From positions 1 to 35,492 of the forward strand of contig NZ_JACMOM010000163.1 in the NCBI RefSeq assembly GCF_014378035.1: a DNA stretch of 35,492 bases. The letters run 5' to 3'. Below the pieces are notes generated by a model. It ran no database searches. It was not told where the DNA came from and saw nothing but the letters and a program-made list of their open reading frames with translations. This stretch comes from Aeromicrobium sp. GTDB lineage: Bacteria > Actinomycetota > Actinomycetes > Propionibacteriales > Nocardioidaceae. Positions 15,042 through 22,322 of the stretch are shown piece by piece; the first letter of the stretch is position 1, and the number at the start of each line of letters is the position of its first letter. A program made the position numbers and the translations under genes.

Positions 15042-15878
15042 TCAGTCGCCACGCAGGATCGCGAGGATGCGGAGCAGCTCGATGTAGAGCCACACCAGCG
15101 TGACGGTGAGGCCGAAGGCCGCACGCCAGGACTCGCGCTCCGGCAGACCGGCAGCCACACCCTGCTCGATGTAGTCGAAGTCCATGATCAGCATGAACAC
15201 CGCGAGCACCACGGCGACCACTGACACCAGCAGTCCGAGGACTCCGAAGCCACGCAGTCCGCCCTGGCTGAGAACACCGGTCACGCTCAGCACGAGGTTG
15301 ACCAGCATCACGCCGACGAAGCTGAACATCGCGATGGTCAAAACCTTGCGGAACCTGGCCGTCACCTGGATGTTGAAGAACTTGTAGGCCGCCAAGGTGC
15401 CGGCGAAGGCGACCATGGTCGCGAGGACCGCCTGGAAGACGATCGTCGGGTCGCCGACGTAGCCGGCGATGACCTTGGAGAATGCACCAACGAAGACACC
15501 CTCGACCAAGGCGTAGGCCAGGACCAGCGCGGGGCTGATGACCTTTTTGAACGAGTTGACCAGCGAGAGCACCAGGCCGAACATCGCGCCGCCGATGGCG
15601 AACGTGAATGCCTTGCCGTACGCGGCGTCTCCCGTGGTGGGATCGCCGAGGTCGCCGATGAGAAACCACGTGACGGCTGCGGCTGCGATGACGAGCCCCA
15701 GCGTGATGGCGGTCTTCTCCACGACTGTGTCGATCGTCATGCGTCCGGTGCCAGCACCGGTGTGGGTGGGCGATCCCTTGCTGTCGAGATCGATCTGCCA
15801 CTGCGACGGGTTGGTCGCGGTGGTGCCCTTGCCGTTGAACTCGGCACTGCGAGCAAAGACTGGGTTGCTGCTCTTCAT
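15042..15878 (-). CDS. Bax inhibitor-1/YccA family membrane protein
   Basis: A 278-residue protein with a soluble N-terminus of about 50 residues and seven hydrophobic segments from about residue 55 onward (ITLGLVIAAAAVTWFLIG, FTFAIGGAMFGLVLSLV, ISPALVLAYALVEGVFVGAFS, VFQAVLATMVAFAGTLAAYK, and so on). The motif MLIMDFDYIEQGVAAGLPERESWRAAFGLTVTLVWLYIELLRILAIL is the conserved C-terminal half of the YccA/BI-1 group, with the paired Asp residues linked to pH-dependent Ca2+ leak in the family. The N-terminal MKSSNPVFARSAEFNGKG matches the actinobacterial subgroup. ATG start with a strong GGAGGG ribosome site; TAGGGT at 15923-15928 (minus strand) is a likely -10. The physiological role in bacteria is uncertain. 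Confidence 0.93.
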   Translation of the reverse strand: MKSSNPVFARSAEFNGKGTTATNPSQWQIDLDSKGSPTHTGAGTGRMTIDTVVEKTAITLGLVIAAAAVTWFLIGDLGDPTTGDAAYGKAFTFAIGGAMFGLVLSLVNSFKKVISPALVLAYALVEGVFVGAFSKVIAGYVGDPTIVFQAVLATMVAFAGTLAAYKFFNIQVTARFRKVLTIAMFSFVGVMLVNLVLSVTGVLSQGGLRGFGVLGLLVSVVAVVLAVFMLIMDFDYIEQGVAAGLPERESWRAAFGLTVTLVWLYIELLRILAILRGD

Positions 15879-16010
15879 GTTTCCCTCCGTGGGATCGGCT
15901 CCGAGATGGAGTCGTTGCCTTCACCCTATCCAACGCTCCAGCCTGTCCGTTTGCTCCCGAACCGGTCGTTGGAATGCGCAACCTTCTCAAGGTCTGCACG
16001 CGTCGGAAGG

Positions 16011-16838
16011 TCAGCCGATGCGCTGGGCCCCGGCGTAGACGTTGAACGCCCTGCCACGGCTGAAGCCGATCAGCGTCATGCCGGCAGACGCGGCGTGCTC
16101 GACGGCCAGCGACGATGGCGCCGACACTGCCGAAAGCACCGGGATGCCAGCCATGTGCGCCTTCTGCACCAGCTCGAACGATGCCCGCCCCGATACCTGC
16201 AGGACGCACCCGCTCAGCGGTAGGCGGTCCTCGCGCAGGGCCCAACCGACGACCTTGTCGACGGCGTTGTGACGCCCGACGTCCTCGCGGAGACACAGGA
16301 GTTCGCCGGCGGCGTCGAACAGTCCCGCCGCGTGCACCCCCCCGGTGCGGTCGAACACCTTCTGCTGCTCACGAAGTCGGTCGGGCAGCGACCCCAGCAG
16401 CGCAGAGGTGTACCTCGAGTCGCCGCCTAGATCGCCGAAGTGGGCGACCTTGTGCACCGCATCGATCGACGCGGTGCCGCAGATGCCGCACGAGCTCGAG
16501 GTGTAGACATGCCGCTCGAGCGTGAGATCGAGCGGAGGAGTGTCTGCGCTGAGCTCAGCATCGATGACGTTGAACGTCTGGAGCCCGTTCTCATCGGTGC
16601 CTGCGCAGTAGCGCATCGAGACGAGCTGGTCGGCCGACCAGATCACCCCCTCGGAGACGAGGAAGCCGGCCACCATGTCGAAGTCGTCTCCTGGCGAGCG
16701 CATCGTCACCGACAGCGAGGTGCCGTTGACGCGCACCTCGAGCGGCTCCTCGACGGCCAGGGAGTCCTCCCGCAGCGTCGAGGTGCCATCGGTCGCGAAC
16801 TTGGTGACCTTGGTGCGGCGGACGAGCCGGCCGGCCAT
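16011..16838 (-). CDS. fdhD: Formate dehydrogenase accessory sulfurtransferase FdhD
   Basis: A 275-residue cytoplasmic protein that moves sulfur from a cysteine desulfurase to the molybdenum (or tungsten) bis-MGD cofactor of formate dehydrogenase, making it active. Diagnostic blocks are EEPLEVRVNGTSLSVTMRSPGDDFDMVAGFLVSEGV, SSSCGICGTASIDAV (the CxxC sulfur-carrying pair), FDRTGGVHAAGLFDAAGELLCLREDVGRHNAVDKVVGWAL and VSGRASFELVQKAHMAGIPVLSAVSAPSSLAVEHA. The ATG shares its A with the TGA of the preceding gene (TGATG), so it is the last gene of a four-gene minus-strand operon. A start nine codons upstream is possible but would overlap that gene further. No formate dehydrogenase subunit lies in the window. 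Confidence 0.96.
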   Translation of the reverse strand: MAGRLVRRTKVTKFATDGTSTLREDSLAVEEPLEVRVNGTSLSVTMRSPGDDFDMVAGFLVSEGVIWSADQLVSMRYCAGTDENGLQTFNVIDAELSADTPPLDLTLERHVYTSSSCGICGTASIDAVHKVAHFGDLGGDSRYTSALLGSLPDRLREQQKVFDRTGGVHAAGLFDAAGELLCLREDVGRHNAVDKVVGWALREDRLPLSGCVLQVSGRASFELVQKAHMAGIPVLSAVSAPSSLAVEHAASAGMTLIGFSRGRAFNVYAGAQRIG

Positions 16839-17092
16839 CAGCCGTCGTTCCCCTGGCGCTCGCACAGCGCTGTGGCGGTCTGGATGGCCTTGCGCAGGCC
16901 GTCGCGCGAGCCACCGGCGAGTCCGGCCGCCAGGCCGGCGACGAATGTCGTGAGTGGCGCGGCGGGGCGAACGACGGAGTGGGCCGCGACGGAGGCGAGG
17001 TCGAGCACCTGCTCGGTGTCGACGTCGAGACCGGTGATGCCCAGCTCGGCGGCCACCGTGGCCACCCAGTCGTCAAGCGAGATGTCAGCCAC
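16838..17092 (-). CDS. DUF6457-type small protein between mobA and fdhD
   Basis: An 84-residue acidic, helix-rich protein. It starts MADISLDDWVATVAAELGI and continues with VLDLASVAAHSVVRPAAPLTTFVAGLAAGLAGG. The pattern of an LDLA-x-x-AH-V-RPAAPLT-F-GLAAG stretch matches a small actinobacterial family seen next to or fused with MobA. Its function is unknown; its place between mobA and fdhD suggests an accessory role in molybdenum cofactor nucleotide attachment or delivery. GTG start inside the end of mobA (8-base overlap) and a TGATG junction with fdhD indicate tight translational coupling. Confidence 0.75.
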   Translation of the reverse strand: MADISLDDWVATVAAELGITGLDVDTEQVLDLASVAAHSVVRPAAPLTTFVAGLAAGLAGGSRDGLRKAIQTATALCERQGNDG

Positions 17093-17654
17093 GATCGTGT
17101 CCTTCCGCCAGTGCCCTCTGCTGATCGTGCCACGTGTCGATGTCGAGCGCCGCCCGAGCGGGAACCACGACCTCGACCAGGTCGAGCGGGGCCAGCAGCG
17201 CCCGCACCGACAGGTCGACCAGGGTCGGATGGGACCGGATGGAGTCACGAAGCGCCTCGGTGCGCACGACGCTCATCAGGTGCTGACGGCGTCTGTCGCC
17301 GTCGACCGCGATGGCACCGTCACCGGTGCCGCCGGCGCAGGCGTCCAGCAGCAGGTCAAGCGCGTCTGCGAGGAACGGCTGGTCGCACGCCGTCAGGAGG
17401 ACGTGGGAGGCGTGCACCTCGGCGACGCCTGCCCCGATCGCGGAGGCAGGGCCGGAGAAGCGCGGCGCCTCCTGCACGACGGTGTGCCCCGGCGCCTCGA
17501 CGTCTCCCACGACGACGACCCGCGCCGCCCCGGAGACTGCACGCAGGGTGCGGGCCAGCAGCGTCTCGCCGTCGAGCTCGATCGAGGCCTTGTCGACCCC
17601 ACCCATGCGTGACCCGCGCCCCCCTGCGAGCACGACGGCATCCCACTCCCCCAT
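17085..17654 (-). CDS. mobA: Molybdenum cofactor guanylyltransferase MobA-like protein
   Basis: A 189-residue nucleotidyltransferase with the signature LAGGRGSRMGGVDKASIELDGETLLART at the N-terminus, the GTP-binding loop and Lys of MobA. HVLLTACDQPFL carries the conserved Asp for metal binding. MobA joins GMP to molybdopterin to make the MGD form used by formate dehydrogenases and related enzymes. The length is close to E. coli MobA. The start at the ATG of MGEWDAVVLAGG is chosen because the motif begins there. An upstream reading would run back through the DinB-like gene. It lies 25 bases after that gene and overlaps the next one, so it sits in the same operon. A related transferase such as MocA cannot be fully excluded; the fdhD neighbour favours MobA. 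Confidence 0.88.
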   Translation of the reverse strand: MGEWDAVVLAGGRGSRMGGVDKASIELDGETLLARTLRAVSGAARVVVVGDVEAPGHTVVQEAPRFSGPASAIGAGVAEVHASHVLLTACDQPFLADALDLLLDACAGGTGDGAIAVDGDRRRQHLMSVVRTEALRDSIRSHPTLVDLSVRALLAPLDLVEVVVPARAALDIDTWHDQQRALAEGHDRG

Positions 17655-17679
17655 GTCGGTCCCGACGCCGCGGCCGGCG

Positions 17680-18198
17680 TCAGCCACGCACGTCGTGCAG
17701 GTGGTGGACGACGTCGTGCAGGAAGTACTGCGCCAACGTCGACACGGTGAAGGCAGCTCCGTTGTCACGCAGGCCCGTGCGGTCCCACGAATCGGCCGGG
17801 ACCGAGTCGAGTGTCGTCACGAACGCCGTGCCGGCAGCGACGAGCTGGGACGAGACCTCCGACGGAAGCTGCGAGGCGTAGTCGTCGGCGATCGCTGCCT
17901 CGTCCTGGTCCCAGTTGGTGAACACGGGGTCGTCCTGCTCGAGCATGAGCCGCACGCGGCCATCGAACTCCAGGAAGACGTCGCGGACGTGGCAGGCGTA
18001 CTCCGTGGGCGACCACGTCGTGGGAGTGGGCCGCTCCCGCGCCTCGACGCGACTCAGCACGGCCTGCCACCGGGGCAGGTCAGCCAGCGTCCGCCCACCG
18101 ATCTCGTCGGGTGGGACGTCGCCGGCCGTGAGCCCACACTCGGCGCACGGTGTGTGAAGGACCCACGTCCAGTCCTTGGTGTCGGGTTCGGTGTTCAC
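17680..18198 (-). CDS. DinB-family/maleylpyruvate-isomerase-like four-helix protein
   Basis: A 172-residue protein. After an N-terminal block with the pair CAECG, it shows the four-helix DinB/MDMPI pattern: WSPTEYACHVRDVFLEFDGRVRLMLEQDDP with a metal-ligand His in the second helix, and STLAQYFLHDVVHHLHDV at the C-terminus with a His cluster. Such proteins bind divalent metals and include mycothiol-dependent enzymes, so a thiol-transfer role is possible but unproven. GTG start: TAGCGT (18205-18210, minus strand) is six bases upstream, indicating a leaderless message. It is the first gene of the mobA-fdhD operon and diverges from trmB across only 18 bp. Confidence 0.8.
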   Translation of the reverse strand: MNTEPDTKDWTWVLHTPCAECGLTAGDVPPDEIGGRTLADLPRWQAVLSRVEARERPTPTTWSPTEYACHVRDVFLEFDGRVRLMLEQDDPVFTNWDQDEAAIADDYASQLPSEVSSQLVAAGTAFVTTLDSVPADSWDRTGLRDNGAAFTVSTLAQYFLHDVVHHLHDVRG

Positions 18199-18216
18199 AC
18201 CTCTACGCTAGCGCGG
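18199..18216. promoter_or_regulatory. 18-bp bidirectional promoter with interlocked -10 boxes
   Basis: The whole gap between two divergent start codons is 18 bp. TACGCT (18204-18209) on the plus strand serves trmB (7 bases before its GTG). TAGCGT on the minus strand (18205-18210) serves the DinB-like gene (exactly 6 bases before its GTG). The two hexamers share five base pairs, so the same DNA can open for only one direction at a time. Neither gene has a ribosome site. Confidence 0.55.
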
Positions 18217-18945
18217 GTGCAGACTCACCGGTCCAGAGGCGAACAGCCCTATCGCACCGAGCCGGTGTCGTTCACCCGCCGCGGCGGGCGACTCTCCGAC
18301 CGGCAGCAGGCAGCGTGGGACGCCATCGGCGCGACCCATGTGCTCGACGTCCCGCGCAACGGCATCAGCACCTCGGTCGACCCCGCGTACGTCTTCGAAG
18401 CCACCGCGACGTTCGGCCGTCAGGCACCCCTGGTCGTCGAGATCGGCACGGGTCGTGGTGACGCGCTCGTGCACTCCGCCGAACGCCATCGCGACCACGA
18501 CTTCCTCGGCATCGAGGTCTACCGCCCGGGCATCGCACAGACCCTCGTGACGGTGCAGCACCTCGGCCTCGACAACGTCCGCATGATGATCGTGAACGCG
18601 GCGGAGGCCGTCGCGACGATGCTGCCGACGGCCTCGGTGCACGAGCTGCGGATGTGGTTCCCCGACCCGTGGCACAAGGTTCGTCACCACAAGCGCCGCC
18701 TCGTCACACCCGACTTCGCGACCCACGTCGGTCGTGTCGTCGAGCCGGGTGGCACGTGGAGGTTGGCCACCGACTGGGAGGACTATGCCGAGCAGATCAG
18801 GGCCGTGATCGCCGGCTCGGCGGAATTCGACGGCGGCGCGTGGGAACCCCGGTTCGAGGAGCGGCCGCTGACCCGGTTCGAGAGCAAGGGCCTCGCAGTC
18901 GGCCGCACCATCCGAGACGTCAGCGCCGTGAGACGGACGCCCTAG
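18217..18945 (+). CDS. trmB: tRNA (guanine-N7-)-methyltransferase TrmB
   Basis: A 242-residue S-adenosylmethionine-dependent enzyme that forms m7G46 in the variable loop of tRNAs. The SAM site reads VVEIGTGRGDALVHSAERH (about 70-88). The family signature ELRMWFPDPWHKVRHHKRRLVTPDFA follows near residues 145-170, and the C-terminal RFEERPLTRFESKGLAVGRTIRDV matches the TrmB substrate segment. The GTG at 18217 is preferred: the promoter box lies just upstream, and the reading frame before it belongs to the antisense of the neighbour. The N-terminal 40 residues (EQPYRTEPVSFTRRGGRLSDRQQAAW) are also typical. Its TAG stop is part of the -10 box of the next gene. Confidence 0.96.
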   Translation: MQTHRSRGEQPYRTEPVSFTRRGGRLSDRQQAAWDAIGATHVLDVPRNGISTSVDPAYVFEATATFGRQAPLVVEIGTGRGDALVHSAERHRDHDFLGIEVYRPGIAQTLVTVQHLGLDNVRMMIVNAAEAVATMLPTASVHELRMWFPDPWHKVRHHKRRLVTPDFATHVGRVVEPGGTWRLATDWEDYAEQIRAVIAGSAEFDGGAWEPRFEERPLTRFESKGLAVGRTIRDVSAVRRTP

Positions 18946-18948
18946 GAT
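18943..18948 (+). promoter_or_regulatory. -10 box TAGGAT overlapping the trmB stop codon
   Basis: The TAG stop of trmB is the first half of TAGGAT, which lies exactly 6 bases before the ATG at 18955. The following GTGGGG touches the start codon and cannot serve as a ribosome site, so the downstream gene is probably leaderless, in addition to any read-through from trmB. Confidence 0.5.
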
Positions 18949-18954
18949 GTGGGG

Positions 18955-19338
18955 ATGATCGAGACGACCAACGCCGAGAAGCTGCGCATCACGGACGGTT
19001 TCGTCATCTGGACGATCGGCCGGACCGCCGAGGAGACGGGTCTGCTCGACCCGCTGCCCGAAGGCGCCGAAGCCATCGAGGAGCGCGACGAGGACCGGCC
19101 CGAACGGGTAGACGCTGCGCTGTTGTTCGTCGGCAGCCGGGCCGAGCTGGTCGACGACCTCGATGAGGTGATGCCCCAGCTCGGGTCCATCCCGATCGTG
19201 TGGATCTCGTACCCGCAGAGCCACGTCGACCTCAACGAGGACACGATCCAGGACCTGATCGGCGACTTCGGCTGGAGCGCCGTCGAGTCGATAGCGCTCG
19301 ACGAGACCTGGGCGGCCATGCGGATCAGGCAGTCCTGA
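18955..19338 (+). CDS. Conserved hypothetical protein, DUF3052-like
   Basis: A 127-residue acidic protein without signal peptide or membrane segment. It alternates beta strands and helices: LRITDGFVIWTIG, an Asp/Glu-rich linker, VDAALLFVGSRAELVDDLDEVMPQL, SIPIVWISYPQSHVDLNEDTIQDLIGDFGWSAVESIALDETWAAMRIR. The strand pattern and the end (GW...VALDETWxAMR) resemble the small DUF3052 family of actinobacteria, whose members often sit near aceE or housekeeping genes; no enzymatic motif is visible. The ATG at 18955 is chosen from promoter spacing; GTG at 18949 would add two residues. Its function is unknown. Confidence 0.7.
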   Translation: MIETTNAEKLRITDGFVIWTIGRTAEETGLLDPLPEGAEAIEERDEDRPERVDAALLFVGSRAELVDDLDEVMPQLGSIPIVWISYPQSHVDLNEDTIQDLIGDFGWSAVESIALDETWAAMRIRQS

Positions 19339-19368
19339 TCAGCACTGCCTGATCAGCACTGCCTGATC
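19323..19368. repeat. Short direct repeats forming alternative hairpins at a gene end
   Basis: GATCAGGCAGT (19323-19333) is followed by two copies of its exact reverse complement ACTGCCTGATC (19344-19354 and 19358-19368), the second copy arising from a 14-bp duplication of TGATCAGCACTGCC. Two competing 11-bp hairpins are therefore possible across the stop codon at 19336-19338. It may terminate the trmB-DUF transcript. The remaining convergent gap to 19516 has a further GGCC-rich imperfect hairpin (19381-19410) and no gene. Confidence 0.6.
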
Positions 19369-19516
19369 ACCATCACCTGACGATCAGGCCGGAAGCCTCG
19401 GCCTGGTGATCCAGATGCCCGGCGGCAGCCCTCGAGTGCGGAGAACGTCCTCTGCAGTGTGAGCAGCGCGACCGCGACGTAGGAGGGGTCGCACGCCGGG
19501 TCCGGTGACGAGAAGA

Positions 19517-19843
19517 TCAGGCGCCACCTTGCCCGAGCACAGCCGCGAGGGCCGCCTCGGTCAGTCGGGGCCAGGCCTGGCCCTGCGATGCCGGTACCGC
19601 AACCCAGTCCTTGAGCGGTCGGCCCTTGCCGGACGGGTCGAAGGGTTGCACCCCGTCGAGTGCCAACGCCTCGGTGTGCGTCGCGGAGCCGCCGACCAGC
19701 TTGACCGCGAGCCTCTCGCCGCGAAAGCTCGCGAACGCCTTGCCCTCGTACGTCAGTGAGCGTGAGCCGAACAATGCACCGGGCAGGACGCCTCTGGGCG
19801 CCAGCTCATCGACGATCTCGTCGAATCGTGCCTCCGGGTCCAT
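19517..19843 (-). CDS. TfoX N-terminal-domain family protein
   Basis: A 108-residue single-domain protein. GALFGSRSLTYEGKAFASFRGERLAVKLVGG matches the TfoX-N core (an 'MFGG...G-F-...L-lK' pattern), followed by a C-terminal helix region DWVAVPASQGQAWPRLTEAALAAV. In Gammaproteobacteria the full TfoX/Sxy protein controls competence; stand-alone N-domains in actinobacteria have no established role and resemble MmcQ/YjbR-like folds. The ATG at 19843 is chosen because GAGG lies 5 bases upstream; a GTG two codons earlier is an alternative. TAGGCT at 19862-19867 (minus strand) gives it a separate promoter in the 36-bp gap after the thiolase fusion gene. Confidence 0.8.
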   Translation of the reverse strand: MDPEARFDEIVDELAPRGVLPGALFGSRSLTYEGKAFASFRGERLAVKLVGGSATHTEALALDGVQPFDPSGKGRPLKDWVAVPASQGQAWPRLTEAALAAVLGQGGA

Positions 19844-19879
19844 GCTCACCTCGCTGGGGCCAGCCTAGTGCGTCGGCTG

Positions 19880-22273
19880 TCAACGGTTCTTCCACACCGG
19901 AGCCCGTTTCTCGGCGAAGGCCATGACTCCCTCGAGGGTGTCCTCGCTGATGAGCAGCTGGTCCATCGCGTCGGTCTGCTGCCGCGCGGCCTCGACGACG
20001 TCGGCGATGCCCCGCGTGGCCTCGATGGTCTCCAGCGACAGCCGCACTGAGGTCGGCGACACCGCCACGACCTGGGCCGCGAGCTCGCGCGCCGCGTCCA
20101 TCACACTCCCCTTCGGCACGACCCGGCTGACCAGTCCGAGTGCGAGGGCCTCGTCCGCGGGCACCTGCCGACCCGTCAGGATGAGCTCGTTGGCGATCTT
20201 GTCGGGGATGCTGCGGGGCAGACGGACGACTCCGCCGGCAGCGGCGAACAGGCCGACCTTGACCTCGGGCAGGGCGAAGCGCGCCGACTCGTCGGCGACC
20301 GCGAGGTGGCAGGCCAGGACGATCTCAAAGCCGCCACCCATCGCCGCGCCGTTCACGGCCGCGATGACCGGCTTGAGCATGGCCCGGCGCGACGTCAGCC
20401 CGCCGAACCCAGTGTCGGGGAACCACGGGAAGCCCCCACCCTCGGCCGGCGAAGCGGTCAGGTCGTTGCCCGCGCAGAAGGCGTCGTCGCCCGCACCGGT
20501 AATGATCGCGACCCACATCTCGGGGTCGGCGAAGAAGGTGTCGAAGACCTGCTCGAGCTCGACGTGCGCCGGGGAGTGCAGCGCGTTGCGCACCTCGGGC
20601 CGCTGCAGGGTCACCTCGAGCACACGACCGTCGCGTCGTACCGAGATGTGGTCGTAGTCTTCGCGGAGTCCATCGGCGGCCCGCGGGATCAGCTCGTCGG
20701 CGCGCTGCCTGCTCACGGTGACGCGGTTGCCGTAGCCGAAGGATCGGGCGAAGACGCGCGTCCCGATCGGCTCCTCCCCGCCCGTGAGCACGGCCAGTAC
20801 GTCGTCGTCACCGTCGACCGTGGTGGCCCAGAACCGCCGACCATCCGCCTCGAGCCGGCCGACGACGATGCCCGTGGCGCCGACCCGGTCGTGCACGACG
20901 GTGTAGGTCTCGATCGTGGCCCAGCCGTCGGGGGTCGACGTGGTCGCGGCCTTCGGCACGGCATCGAGGCGGGCCTGCAGCGCCGGTGCGTCGACGGTCT
21001 GCCACGGCGTCGGCGTCGTGGAGTAGACGCCAGCGGAGTACTTCGACAGGATGCCGCCGTTGGCCCCCACCAACCCGAGCGAGCCGGGCCCAGCGCGCAG
21101 ACGGTCGACGACCTCGGCGATGGCGTGCATCGAGTAGTTGTTGCCCGCACCGCCGAAGAAGGGCAGGCCGCCCGTGAGGGTCAGCCCGCGTGGGTCACCG
21201 GGGTCGAGGCCGAGTCCGTCGCAGACGGCGGACACGGCGATCGGGTAGCAGCTGTAGAGGTCGAGGTGCGTCAGGTCGTCTGCTCCGATGCCGGCCATCT
21301 CCAGCGCGTGCTTGACCGCCAGGACCGCGGCAGGAGCCGCGTCCAGGTCGGGACGGTCGACGATCGAGAGCTCGACGGTGTCGGCATGCCCGTGCACGAA
21401 GACCCATCTTTCCTCGGGCACACCGAGGTCGCGGGCTGCGCCGACCGACATCATCAGCACCGCTGCACCTTGGTTGACCTGGTCGCGGGCGATCAGGAAA
21501 CGGGGGTAGGGGTCGGCCACCAGGCGGTTGCGCTCGGTGATGGTCACGGGCTCTTCGGCCGTCCGGGCGGTCGGTGCCGCCGACAGCGGATTGGCCGACG
21601 CAACACGGGTGAACGGTGCAAAGAGCTCGCCCATCGACCGGGCGTACGCCTCACGCGACAGTCCGAGCCGGGCACGGCGCGCATGCTCCAGCAACGCATA
21701 CTGGCTCGTCGCGTCGGTCAGCCCGTGACGCACCTGCGGCAGCGTCACGATGCCGCGCAGCCCGTAGCCGCGGTCCTCGACCGTCCCCGCGGGGTCGTCG
21801 GTGAAGTCCGGTTTGTCATCGGCCTTCGACAGATGGCGCGCCGTCGAGATCGCCTCCGAGCCGACCAGCAGGACGACGTCCGCGTCACCGGCAGCGATCA
21901 CGTCGCCGAGCTCGGCCACGAGGTGCTGCGGACCCTGCCCGCCGGTGACCTCGAGGATCGCGCGGTCCGGGTCGGCGCCGATGTCGCGGGCGATCGACCG
22001 CGCGACGTTGGTCGATCGTCCCAACGGTGCCGAGCCGATGGGTGTCGAGATCTCGAACTGCCGGACTGCGGCAATGATGTCGATCTTTGCCGCGACTGTC
22101 GCCGGGGCGACGCCGGAGTCGGTGAGGGCGCGGATGGCGGCCTGCGCCGCCAGACCCACGGCCGAGAGCCCTCGGTAGTCGGGGTCGTCGACTCGTTCGG
22201 CCGACTGGCCGACACCCACGAGCACGGGTGTACGTGGGTCGAGGTCGGCGAGGGCTGCGGCATCCGTGGTCAT
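19880..22273 (-). CDS. Thiolase-like (TLP1-type) protein fused to an enoyl-CoA hydratase
   Basis: A 797-residue two-part acyl-CoA protein. Residues about 1-430 have the thiolase fold of the actinobacterial 'acetyl-CoA acetyltransferase'/SCP-x-like group (PVLVGVGQSAER, LVANGGILSKYSAGVYST-type C-core). Residues about 440-530 match the extra C-terminal beta domain of thiolase-like protein type 1. Residues about 540-797 are a crotonase: FCAGNDL, NGAAMGGGFEIVLAC and FALPEVKVGLFAAAGGVVRLPR, keeping both catalytic Glu positions. The catalytic thiolase Cys region reads EVTGGQGPQHLV, with no Cys, so classical thiolysis is doubtful. The ATG at 22273 is chosen because TATACT lies exactly 6 bases upstream. 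Divergent from a TetR gene with an inverted repeat between them; likely role in fatty-acid or sterol side-chain oxidation. Confidence 0.88.
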   Translation of the reverse strand: MTTDAAALADLDPRTPVLVGVGQSAERVDDPDYRGLSAVGLAAQAAIRALTDSGVAPATVAAKIDIIAAVRQFEISTPIGSAPLGRSTNVARSIARDIGADPDRAILEVTGGQGPQHLVAELGDVIAAGDADVVLLVGSEAISTARHLSKADDKPDFTDDPAGTVEDRGYGLRGIVTLPQVRHGLTDATSQYALLEHARRARLGLSREAYARSMGELFAPFTRVASANPLSAAPTARTAEEPVTITERNRLVADPYPRFLIARDQVNQGAAVLMMSVGAARDLGVPEERWVFVHGHADTVELSIVDRPDLDAAPAAVLAVKHALEMAGIGADDLTHLDLYSCYPIAVSAVCDGLGLDPGDPRGLTLTGGLPFFGGAGNNYSMHAIAEVVDRLRAGPGSLGLVGANGGILSKYSAGVYSTTPTPWQTVDAPALQARLDAVPKAATTSTPDGWATIETYTVVHDRVGATGIVVGRLEADGRRFWATTVDGDDDVLAVLTGGEEPIGTRVFARSFGYGNRVTVSRQRADELIPRAADGLREDYDHISVRRDGRVLEVTLQRPEVRNALHSPAHVELEQVFDTFFADPEMWVAIITGAGDDAFCAGNDLTASPAEGGGFPWFPDTGFGGLTSRRAMLKPVIAAVNGAAMGGGFEIVLACHLAVADESARFALPEVKVGLFAAAGGVVRLPRSIPDKIANELILTGRQVPADEALALGLVSRVVPKGSVMDAARELAAQVVAVSPTSVRLSLETIEATRGIADVVEAARQQTDAMDQLLISEDTLEGVMAFAEKRAPVWKNR

Positions 22274-22279
22274 GCAACC

Positions 22280-22315
22280 AGTATACTGACGGTGTGCGTT
22301 CAGTATTGGCGGAGG
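22280..22315. promoter_or_regulatory. Bidirectional promoter and TetR-type inverted repeat
   Basis: AGTATACT (22280-22287) is its own reverse complement, so TATACT is a -10 box on both strands. On the minus strand it stands 6 bases before the thiolase-crotonase ATG (leaderless). On the plus strand it leads, after a leader of about 29 bases with GGAGG (22311-22315), to the TetR gene. The inverted repeat ATACTGA (22283-22289) and TCAGTAT (22300-22306), 10 bases apart, covers the box and is a good TetR operator candidate. Confidence 0.6.
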
Positions 22316-22322
22316 CGCCGGC

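Noticed and set aside
19339-19516. Insertion-sequence remnant near the short repeats
   Set aside because: There are no transposase-like frames or terminal inverted repeats, only local duplications and hairpins.
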